DNA of 5,782 bases from Bacteroidota bacterium (GTDB taxonomy: Bacteria > Bacteroidota > Bacteroidia > Cytophagales > Cyclobacteriaceae): positions 1 through 5,782 of the forward strand of contig JAEYXN010000246.1 of NCBI GenBank assembly GCA_023431285.1, given 5' to 3'. Of the stretch, positions 1 through 5,034 are shown piece after piece. The notes beneath the pieces were generated by a model. That model searched no databases and was not told where the DNA came from. It saw only the letters and a list, made by a program, of their open reading frames with translations. A program made the translations under genes and the position numbers. Every line of letters starts with the position of its first letter. Position 1 is the stretch's first letter.

Positions 1-594
1 GTCGTTGAGATGATTGGCGACAGACTTACGGACATAGAGCTCATCATCACGCTTAAGGTTTTCAAGAATAGGTGTGGTGATTCCAGGGATCTTTATAATC
101 TGATCCAGTTTGAATGACCAAGGAAGACGGGGTCTGCTGCCCTCTGATGACAAACGTCGCACATGAAAGTTCTCGTCCAGGGACCAGTTTTGCATGACTT
201 TTATTGTACGATCGAAGTCATTTAGCAGGAAGACACGGATTGCAAACTCTGAAGACCCAAACGAGGTAAAGTATTTCAATGCCTCAAGTGATTCCTGAAA
301 ATTATGAACGCCGTATTGGCTTACATAATCCGGGAACACCAGCGTTGTGTAGCCCTTGTCGAGTTGAGGAATGACTTCTCTCAGGATACCGATAGACTGA
401 CTGTAATTTTTGGGAAGGTATTTGTGCAGGACCAAAGAAGTTTTCCGCATTCGCTGATTGAGGGAGAGCTCCTCGATGTTATCGGCGACTTCCCTGATAA
501 ATTGGGATGCCGGAAATGCAGGGTGTACGGATACAAGGGTATCAGCCAGTTTTCTGAAATATCTCCGGCCGAACATTTCCTTCAAAGGTTCCAT
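1..594 (-). CDS. alkC: DNA alkylation repair protein, AlkC-type HEAT-like glycosylase (partial, C-terminus beyond left edge)
   Basis: The minus strand is open from ATG at 594 to the left edge, giving 198 codons without a stop. The translation begins MEPLKEMFGRRYF. It carries two blocks I recognise from the AlkC branch of the DNA alkylation repair family: HVRRLSSEGSRPRLPW at residues 144-159 and VRKSVANHLND at 188-198. The rest is helical, as expected for stacked HEAT-like repeats. Family members are cytosolic glycosylases that remove positively charged alkylated bases such as 3-methyladenine without flipping the base out of the helix. Full-length proteins are usually longer (about 230-370 residues), so the C-terminal part, including any Ig-like extension, is outside the window. 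The start was chosen because of the conserved N-terminus and a purine-rich GGAAGG 9-14 bases upstream. An in-frame GTG further upstream is possible but less likely. AlkC rather than AlkD is inferred from the SEGSRPRLPW block. Confidence 0.85.
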   Translation of the reverse strand, partial: MEPLKEMFGRRYFRKLADTLVSVHPAFPASQFIREVADNIEELSLNQRMRKTSLVLHKYLPKNYSQSIGILREVIPQLDKGYTTLVFPDYVSQYGVHNFQESLEALKYFTSFGSSEFAIRVFLLNDFDRTIKVMQNWSLDENFHVRRLSSEGSRPRLPWSFKLDQIIKIPGITTPILENLKRDDELYVRKSVANHLND

Positions 595-626
595 GGATTC
601 AAGTTTCCTTCCAATTAGATGCACGT

Positions 627-648
627 TGCTGACAATCCAATGTCAGCA
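627..648. repeat. Perfect 8-bp inverted repeat in the alkC leader
   Basis: TGCTGACA at 627-634 and TGTCAGCA at 641-648 are exact reverse complements around a 6-base spacer. The element lies 33-54 bases upstream of the alkC ATG and 53-74 bases downstream of the stop of the preceding minus-strand gene. No run of T follows it on the minus strand, so it does not look like an intrinsic terminator. It may be an operator for a dimeric repressor or a hairpin in the alkC leader RNA. The function is inference. Confidence 0.5.
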
Positions 649-665
649 GAAAATGATGATTGGGC

Positions 666-703
666 ACAGATGATCTGTATTGCGGCTACAAAATTGCAGA
701 TCA
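666..703. repeat. Overlapping palindromes at the end of the 143-residue gene
   Basis: ACAGAT at 666-671 and ATCTGT at 673-678 form an interrupted palindrome around a single G. The second half also pairs with a downstream copy: TGATCTGTA (671-679) against TGCAGATCA (695-703), nine pairs with one wobble on either strand. The latter arm includes the TGA stop of the minus-strand gene. The two foldings are mutually exclusive. There is no T tract on the minus strand, so a terminator role is weak. Confidence 0.35.
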
Positions 704-1132
704 CCTTATGAAAGGAGATGGCTCTTCATAGATTGAATCCATGTATTGGTCGACGGAGCATGGCGGATAAATCTCGATGAAATGAACTTCATTTTTGTTT
801 ACAGAAGCAGTGAATCCATTAGAAGCGAAGATCAATTGGTTTGCTGTTTTTCCTGCACGTGATCGAACCATGTTCTCTGGCATGTCGATATTGACAGAGT
901 GTTTTATTTCGTTCCACAACTCACTAACGGATTCCTCGCCTGAAATATATATGATCTGTAGGCGGCCATCCCTGAAAAAGAAGAGTCTATTATCGGGCAG
1001 ATCGATCCGCGTTACGTTAATTAACTTCTCGTAGCGTAAATTTTCATGAATCTGATTGGCCGCAACATTGTTTATTCTAATGAACTCATGATATTCAGTG
1101 TTGAAGGATTGACGGTATTCTTGCAGGTTCAT
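701..1132 (-). CDS. Hypothetical protein, 143 residues, family not recognised
   Basis: An uninterrupted frame runs from ATG at 1132 to TGA at 703-701. I do not recognise the family. The protein has no signal peptide and no membrane segment, so it is probably cytosolic. The N-terminal third is polar and helical (MNLQEYRQSFNTEYHEF). The middle looks like alternating beta strands (RLFFFRDGRLQIIYIS at about 49-64). The C-terminal part has the well-formed blocks VRSRAGKTANQLIF (about 89-102) and EVHFIEIYPP (about 115-124), then a tail ending SPFIR. Natural amino-acid composition and a plausible alpha/beta pattern make it more believable than the overlapping frames. It is divergent from the ABM gene, with 122 bases between the starts, and lies upstream of alkC on the same strand with a 106-base gap, so co-transcription with alkC is possible. 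No clear ribosome binding site precedes the start. Confidence 0.65.
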   Translation of the reverse strand: MNLQEYRQSFNTEYHEFIRINNVAANQIHENLRYEKLINVTRIDLPDNRLFFFRDGRLQIIYISGEESVSELWNEIKHSVNIDMPENMVRSRAGKTANQLIFASNGFTASVNKNEVHFIEIYPPCSVDQYMDSIYEEPSPFIR

Positions 1133-1254
1133 TATTGAATTGGATTCAGAAAAGTTATCGATCCATGCAATTTAGAATATGTTCCGGTATTTTATCGTAA
1201 TTCTCTTTCCCCAGAAGCATTGAAATGTTTCCTTTGGTGTATAATTCCAACGAG
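1133..1254. promoter_or_regulatory. Divergent intergenic promoter region
   Basis: These 122 bases separate the starts of the minus-strand 143-residue gene and the plus-strand ABM gene, so both promoters should lie here. The region is AT-rich. I cannot find a clean match to the Bacteroidota -7 element TAnnTTTG in either direction. The nearest on the minus strand is TAACTTTT just upstream of the 143-residue gene. A TATAAT at 1240-1245 is only nine bases before the ABM start, too close to serve as its -10 box. The position is certain, the exact promoters are not. Confidence 0.4.
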
Positions 1255-1632
1255 ATGAAGGAGATACCGCTAATAATTTTGATGTTTCTGGCAACGGCAG
1301 GTCTATTTGCGCAGGAACCAGACAAACAAATGGTGCGCCTGGCCCGGTTAGTAATAGATTCCACGGAGCTGGATCGTTATAATGAATTCCTGAGAGAAGA
1401 AATTGAGGCCTCTGTGAGATTGGAGCCCGGTGTCCTGACATTGTATGCCGTAAGTGAGAAAGACCGGCCCACACACATTACGATACTCGAGATTTATGCA
1501 AGCGAAGAGGCTTATCAGAAGCATATCACGACACCACATTTTCTCAAGTACAAGAATGGCACGAAGGATATGGTTAAATCGCTTGAGCTTATCGATGCAA
1601 GGGCGTTGATCCCTGAGATGAAGATCAAATAG
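1255..1632 (+). CDS. Exported ABM-domain protein (putative quinol monooxygenase-like)
   Basis: The frame from ATG at 1255 to TAG at 1630-1632 encodes 125 residues. An in-frame ATG at 1225 exists, but the start at 1255 gives a textbook signal peptide: Met-Lys-Glu, a hydrophobic core (residues 4-18) and a likely cleavage after LFA, before Gln20. The mature part is one antibiotic-biosynthesis-monooxygenase (ABM) ferredoxin-like domain of about 100 residues: an initial strand (MVRLARLVID), a helix with RYNEFLREEIEASV, the typical EPGVLTLYAV turn (about 57-66), the ITILEIYASEEAYQKH strand-helix (about 75-90) and HFLKYK (95-100). Members act without metal or flavin on quinols or aromatic substrates, but many are uncharacterised. 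Export to the periplasm is less usual for this family. It is the only plus-strand gene here and is followed by its own terminator. The substrate cannot be inferred. Confidence 0.85.
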   Translation: MKEIPLIILMFLATAGLFAQEPDKQMVRLARLVIDSTELDRYNEFLREEIEASVRLEPGVLTLYAVSEKDRPTHITILEIYASEEAYQKHITTPHFLKYKNGTKDMVKSLELIDARALIPEMKIK

Positions 1633-1645
1633 CCGACACGGATTT

Positions 1646-1668
1646 AAAGACTTCAGTCGTCTTTTTTT
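1646..1668 (+). terminator. Rho-independent terminator after the ABM gene
   Basis: AAAGAC (1646-1651) pairs with GTCTTT (1659-1664) around a 7-base loop, and the run of seven T continues to 1668. It begins 14 bases after the ABM stop. The stem is short and AT-rich, so termination may be leaky. A competing stem, ACTTCA at 1650-1655 with TGAAGT at 1668-1673, would sequester the T run. Confidence 0.55.
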
Positions 1669-1673
1669 GAAGT

Positions 1674-1868
1674 GTCTACATCAATAGTGAGTGTTTACGG
1701 TGATTACAATAAGCGGTCACTTTAAATATGGTTCACTCTAAAATATTAACGCATATGGTATCAAAACTTTGAATGCCGGAGGGGGCACATTATCAGTAGA
1801 TCCTAGCGTTCGAGTCACCTCTTCTGCTGAAGCGTGAGCAGCAGCCTCATTTAGATGGGGGCTCGAGA
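1674..1868. other. Non-coding stretch between the convergent ABM and haloperoxidase genes
   Basis: No convincing gene is present. The left part (to about 1770) is AT-rich. The right part is richer in GC and holds small hairpins: CTGCTG at 1824-1829 against CAGCAG at 1839-1844, and an imperfect stem between 1843 and 1863 just after the haloperoxidase stop. Neither is followed by a T run on the minus strand, so no clear terminator for the minus-strand operon was found. A minus-strand frame stays open across the region (stop at 1740-1738) but has no plausible start of its own. Confidence 0.5.
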
Positions 1869-3248
1869 TTATTTTATGATTCGTCCATTTGCAGACGAGA
1901 CGCTTTCCGCTACGGGTTGTTTCTTGTCTCTGGCTCTTGTAATCACTTTCGCGTCGACAAGATGGCCAACGTTCAAGCCTTGCTTAATTCCATGCTCGAT
2001 TGCCGGTCTGTAGTGTATTCCGCCGTACAATCTGCTGATCGAAGCTTCCTCGGCAGCATGTTCGAATGACGTGAATGAGCGCGCATCCATGCCAAATTCA
2101 ACCTCCGTAGAGTCTACGAAAGCGAAGTTGTCTCCAAACAACGAGGTTAGGATCACCTGCGCGGAAGACGATATTACACTATGTCCGCTAAGATATTCCG
2201 GGAACGGAGGCGTCTGCAGCATCGGAACCCATTCCTCATCAATATATTTATTAATGTAGGTCTCCGGTCTGATCAACCTGCTTCTATACTTTTCATCCCA
2301 GCATGCTATGATTCCATCAAACATCGATATGGCTATGCGAGCGTATGCTTCTGCGGACTGGATATTCGTGAAGTTGCTCTTTTCGCATGCGACTCTCGTT
2401 ATGTTCATCCAGTGTCCGTTTGGTGAGATCTTTTTTGTGGCAAACATAACGTGACCCTTCACGTTTAGCATAAATGGATTGCAGTCCCAGAACGCAGCGA
2501 TTGCCCGCTCTTCTTCTGATGGTGCTCTACCATACTGGTAGGTCTCCATCACTTCCTTATAAAACTGAGAATCCTCATCAATTGAGAATGGCGTTGGACG
2601 CTCAGGCATGAATTGTTCTGCGGACTCAAGCACCAGGGTTCTGATTTTGTTCCAATGAGGTTCAATGGCATCCATGTATGCAGGCGGCGTTGGCTTCCAT
2701 GCATAGTCCTCATCGGTGATGGAGTATTTTGGAAATGATCTGCTTTGTTTATAGTTATCAGTCTCCGACCAGGTGATGACATGGTTGGCAATGGCATCTC
2801 CAAATGATTTAGATCTTTGGAATATTTCCTCTGGCATTCCTGTTTCGCGGAACTCCTGAAGAATAGCTCGATGAAATTCTTCGATCTTCTCCTCGGAGAA
2901 AGTCAGTTTTCGCCCTACACTCAGTGCGGCCTGTACCGCTGCCAATTGAAAAGAGTATTCTTTATCCGCTTCGGGTTCCGGAAACGGCTTCAAATCCTTT
3001 AGTTGATTGGCGAGGGTAAGGAAGGTAGTGTCGTCATGCCTCGCGGCTTCATAGGCCGCTACGGAAGCATAAACGTAAATCCTGCTTGCCGTCGGCGGTG
3101 AGAAGATGTCGTGAACAATCACATCGGTTATCTTCTTTACACTACGATGTAAGGCGTCAGAGGACGAGTGCTGCGCTTGCCACTCCCTGTTGGTGAGAGA
3201 ACACGATGAGAAGCAAACGATAAGTGCCAGGGTTTGGAGAGTCTTCAT
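1869..3248 (-). CDS. Vanadium-dependent haloperoxidase / PAP2-superfamily lipoprotein
   Basis: The frame encodes 459 residues. The N-terminus MKTLQTLALIVCFSSC is a lipoprotein signal with Cys16 as the likely lipidated residue, so the enzyme should be anchored in the envelope. The C-terminal half carries the full vanadate/phosphate-binding signature of the PAP2-haloperoxidase superfamily: Lys320-x6-Arg327-Pro328, Ser354-Gly355-His356 and Ser405-Arg406-x5-His412. The spacing of Lys to Arg (7) and Arg to His (6) matches fungal vanadium chloroperoxidase. The Asp often found four residues after the last His in acid phosphatases is Ala416 here. The N-terminal half is the helical region typical of the longer, haloperoxidase-like members. 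Known members use vanadate and hydrogen peroxide to oxidise halides to hypohalous acid, or act as phosphatases; sequence alone cannot separate these. The start overlaps the ykgB stop as ATGA, which indicates translational coupling. Confidence 0.88.
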   Translation of the reverse strand: MKTLQTLALIVCFSSCSLTNREWQAQHSSSDALHRSVKKITDVIVHDIFSPPTASRIYVYASVAAYEAARHDDTTFLTLANQLKDLKPFPEPEADKEYSFQLAAVQAALSVGRKLTFSEEKIEEFHRAILQEFRETGMPEEIFQRSKSFGDAIANHVITWSETDNYKQSRSFPKYSITDEDYAWKPTPPAYMDAIEPHWNKIRTLVLESAEQFMPERPTPFSIDEDSQFYKEVMETYQYGRAPSEEERAIAAFWDCNPFMLNVKGHVMFATKKISPNGHWMNITRVACEKSNFTNIQSAEAYARIAISMFDGIIACWDEKYRSRLIRPETYINKYIDEEWVPMLQTPPFPEYLSGHSVISSSAQVILTSLFGDNFAFVDSTEVEFGMDARSFTSFEHAAEEASISRLYGGIHYRPAIEHGIKQGLNVGHLVDAKVITRARDKKQPVAESVSSANGRIIK

Positions 3249-3859
3249 GATGTTGTATGTTCAGTTCTTACAGGTGCAACCAGACGATTCTTCCTGAGAA
3301 AGAGTTGGGCGGAGTCTGTCAATGTTATAAATGCAGTCATCATCATTATGAGATCTTTGATGACGAGCCTCCCTCTCCCTGACAAATAAGGGAAGCCATG
3401 ATCGCTCCCACCGAGGTTCGGAACCCAGGTTTCTGGTGTAGTGATCAGAAATGATAATGTCCCAAATGACATGATTATGACCAGTACTGATCCGATTACT
3501 CCGAACAATGGGTTGACATGATGCATGATGAGAAGACCACCCATACACACAAGTAAGGCTCCGAGGCCATAGCTATATCCGTAGGTATTATTTTGAACGT
3601 GCCAGCTGTGATTCTCTGCATCCGCTTCGCCTTCTTTGAGAATCTTTCCGTGGTATTTATCCGGTGAAGAATAGAAGAAAGACATAAACGGGGAGTTTGC
3701 TACGAAGGGCACAATTCCCTCAGCTTCGTAATCGAAAAACTTCAGGCCTCCGATCCAGATTAGAATGACGGCTATCGATAGTCGTCCCAGTGCGATGGCG
3801 GTCTTTTGAAGGCCGGCGATGCTCGTGCAAAGCGATATGAGGAAATTTTTATGATCCAT
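3245..3859 (-). CDS. ykgB: YkgB/RclC-family (DUF417) inner-membrane protein
   Basis: The 204-residue protein has four predicted membrane helices at roughly residues 22-41, 95-113, 117-140 and 166-187. It shows the blocks I associate with the DUF417/YkgB family: IWIGGLKFFDYEAEGIVPFV near 34-53, and TTPETWVPN followed by GFPYLSGRGRLVIKDLIMM at about 140-173. Its length is close to E. coli YkgB (RclC, 197 residues). In E. coli RclC is part of the RclR-controlled response to reactive chlorine species, but its biochemical role is not established. The segment between helices 1 and 2 (about 42-94) is a polar loop with FFYSSPDKYHGK. The gene lies 46 bases downstream of the araC-type gene on the same strand and shares ATGA with the haloperoxidase start, so the three are probably one operon. 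No Shine-Dalgarno is visible; a hairpin sits directly before the start codon. Confidence 0.87.
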   Translation of the reverse strand: MDHKNFLISLCTSIAGLQKTAIALGRLSIAVILIWIGGLKFFDYEAEGIVPFVANSPFMSFFYSSPDKYHGKILKEGEADAENHSWHVQNNTYGYSYGLGALLVCMGGLLIMHHVNPLFGVIGSVLVIIMSFGTLSFLITTPETWVPNLGGSDHGFPYLSGRGRLVIKDLIMMMTAFITLTDSAQLFLRKNRLVAPVRTEHTTS

Positions 3860-3860
3860 A

Positions 3861-3894
3861 GTCTTGCTGACAAAGCTATTCGTTCAGCAAAGAC
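3861..3894 (-). promoter_or_regulatory. Inverted repeat/hairpin immediately before the ykgB start
   Basis: TTGCTGA (3864-3870) pairs with TCAGCAA (3884-3890), and outside this GTC (3861-3863) pairs with GAC (3892-3894) with A3891 bulged. The stem starts two bases from the ykgB ATG and 12 bases after the araC stop. In the transcript it would cover the ribosome-landing region. It could moderate translation of ykgB relative to the regulator, or as DNA be an operator. There is no T tract, so a strong terminator is unlikely. Confidence 0.45.
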
Positions 3895-3905
3895 CAAGGG
3901 ATGGA

Positions 3906-4772
3906 CTATTCCGGCTTTAAGCTGGACGAATTTGCCACAACGGAGATCCCGGTTTTTTGTCTGAAGGCCAACGGCGTCACCTTCGTTATTTTTTTAAAGA
4001 ACCGGCTGAAGTAGTGTTCGTCCTGAAACTTTAGTCCGTGCGCGATTTCCTTGATACTTTTCCGGGTGAGGTGCAGGCCCTTTTTTGCTTCCAGTGCAAT
4101 TCGTTCGTGAATTAGCTCTGTCGGAGTCTTTGAAAAATATTGCTTGCATCTTTTTGATAAGGTATCAGGGCTGATGTGTAGCGCTTCTGCGTATTGGGCA
4201 GGTTTCCTCATGTCGATAAAATTTTCTTCAATGAGTGAGCGCAGCTTTTCCATGAGCTCGTCTCTGTTGTTGGATACTGCCGTAGAGTTTTCTCTGCCTT
4301 TGATTGAAGTCGCCTTGGCAAGGATAAGTTGCAGATACGCTGTAACTATTGCATCCGAAGACTGGGGTGTCTTTAATTCATTTCGAATGTCCTGCGTGAT
4401 CCTTTCAAAGAATTGACATTCATCTTGTGAAAGTGAGATGGTGGGATTTGAATAGATGTTATTGAAAAGAACACCGTTGCATGCAACCTCCTGTTTGTGA
4501 TATTCAATGCAATAATAATCTCCATGAAACTGGAGCAACGTGCATGCGCCTGGCGATCCTTGTATTTGAATTGATTGCAACGGAGTGGAGAAGAACAGCG
4601 TCGGTCCGTTGAACATGAAATTGCCAAAGTCGGCCTTATATTCTCCAGAACCACCAGAGATAAGTATTATTGAGTACAATGGAAACTGGCGTGGAATACT
4701 TAATGGGTTGTCGGGTGTAGTGTAAACGCCGATCGAGTATTCATCCGTTGTTGGTAAGATTGGTGTCCCCAT
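3906..4772 (-). CDS. AraC-family transcriptional regulator (cupin sensor plus double HTH)
   Basis: The gene encodes 288 residues from ATG at 4772 to TAG at 3908-3906. The N-terminal part (about 10-110) is a cupin-like sensor domain with strands such as PLYSIILISGGSGEYKADFG and the block LLQFHGDYYCIEYHKQEVACNG (split here as residues 79-90 and 91-100), common in Bacteroidota AraC regulators. The C-terminal part (about 170-275) holds two helix-turn-helix motifs: KPAQYAEALHISPDTLSKR near 190-208 and KSIKEIAHGLKFQDEHYFSR near 238-257, the second ending in the family signature FFKKITKVTPLAFR. Five cysteines (77, 88, 98, 119, 209) are present, so thiol-based oxidant sensing as in E. coli RclR is possible, but I see no alignment-level evidence for it. 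It heads the probable operon with ykgB and the haloperoxidase and likely regulates it. The ligand is unknown. Confidence 0.9.
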   Translation of the reverse strand: MGTPILPTTDEYSIGVYTTPDNPLSIPRQFPLYSIILISGGSGEYKADFGNFMFNGPTLFFSTPLQSIQIQGSPGACTLLQFHGDYYCIEYHKQEVACNGVLFNNIYSNPTISLSQDECQFFERITQDIRNELKTPQSSDAIVTAYLQLILAKATSIKGRENSTAVSNNRDELMEKLRSLIEENFIDMRKPAQYAEALHISPDTLSKRCKQYFSKTPTELIHERIALEAKKGLHLTRKSIKEIAHGLKFQDEHYFSRFFKKITKVTPLAFRQKTGISVVANSSSLKPE

Positions 4773-4860
4773 GCGACAAAAGAACGTAAACCCTTTTGGT
4801 AAACAATCTTTTTTCTATTTACGGTTGTCTTCCCGTGCTGATGATCACAACACGATGAAT
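4773..4860 (-). promoter_or_regulatory. Promoter/operator region of the araC-ykgB-haloperoxidase operon
   Basis: This AT-rich stretch precedes the araC start. It contains a direct repeat GTAAAC at 4786-4791 and 4799-4804, 13 bases apart, and an inverted half-site TTTAC at 4818-4822. On the minus strand TTGTTTACC and TTTACGTTC are in a loosely promoter-like arrangement, but neither is a good match to the Bacteroidota TTTG / TAnnTTTG consensus. The repeats could be sites for the AraC regulator itself. The location upstream of the operon is clear, the exact elements are inference. Confidence 0.35.
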
Positions 4861-4875
4861 TATTGATCCCCAATG

Positions 4876-4911
4876 ATAAAAAAGAAGGGGGCTATCGAAA
4901 AGATAACCCCC
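4876..4911 (-). terminator. Rho-independent terminator of the susD-family gene
   Basis: Read on the minus strand, GGGGGTTATC (4911-4902) pairs with GATAGCCCCC (4896-4887) around a 5-base loop, ten pairs with one G-U, followed by TTCTTTTTTATC. This is a strong intrinsic terminator for transcripts coming from the susD-family gene. It lies about 124 bases beyond that gene's stop and insulates the downstream araC operon. Confidence 0.88.
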
Positions 4912-4952
4912 GAACTTTCACCCAAACTAGTCCACTAAACAATTGTTGGTCG

Positions 4953-4986
4953 AAAGCCCGTACCGTGGACCGGCGGCACAGGCTTT
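4953..4986 (-). ncRNA. Strong 13-bp hairpin in the susD 3' untranslated region
   Basis: On the minus strand AAAGCCTGTGCCG (4986-4974) pairs with CGGTACGGGCTTT (4965-4953) over thirteen consecutive positions, two of them G-U, with an 8-base loop CCGGTCCA. On the plus strand the two wobble positions become A-C mismatches, so the fold favours the minus-strand RNA. It is not followed by a T run and is distinct from the terminator 41 bases further on. It may protect the mRNA end or belong to a 3'-derived small RNA. The structure is seen; the function is inferred. Confidence 0.5.
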
Positions 4987-5003
4987 GTTCAAGCTTATTC
5001 ATC

Positions 5004-5024
5004 CGGCACTCGACCACTGCGCCG
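5004..5024 (-). ncRNA. Small hairpin just after the susD stop
   Basis: On the minus strand CGGCGC (5024-5019) pairs with GTGCCG (5009-5004), six pairs with one G-U, around the 9-base loop AGTGGTCGA. It begins 11 bases after the TAA stop. Like the neighbouring hairpin it pairs fully only on the minus strand. Confidence 0.35.
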
Positions 5025-5034
5025 TCTTCTATTA

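Noticed and set aside
304..618. Plus-strand open frame of 104 codons
   Set aside because: It is antisense to the alkC-type gene, whose minus-strand translation has clear family motifs; the plus frame has no recognisable features.
1240..1245. TATAAT as a sigma70 -10 box for the ABM gene
   Set aside because: It is only nine bases before the start codon, the nearest TTGAAA is 14 bases away instead of about 17, and Bacteroidota use a different consensus.
1225..1254. Earlier start for the ABM protein at 1225
   Set aside because: It would put ten polar or mixed residues before a normal signal peptide; the ATG at 1255 gives a canonical one.
1801..1830. GTTCGAGTC resembling a tRNA T-loop
   Set aside because: The flanking bases do not pair as a T-stem (only two of five pairs) and there is no acceptor stem or anticodon arm.
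4990..5034. Minus-strand GCGCAGTGGTCGAGTGC resembling a tRNA D-arm
   Set aside because: A D-arm-like stem and loop is present, but no matching anticodon stem, T-arm or acceptor stem follows. It is kept only as a hairpin.
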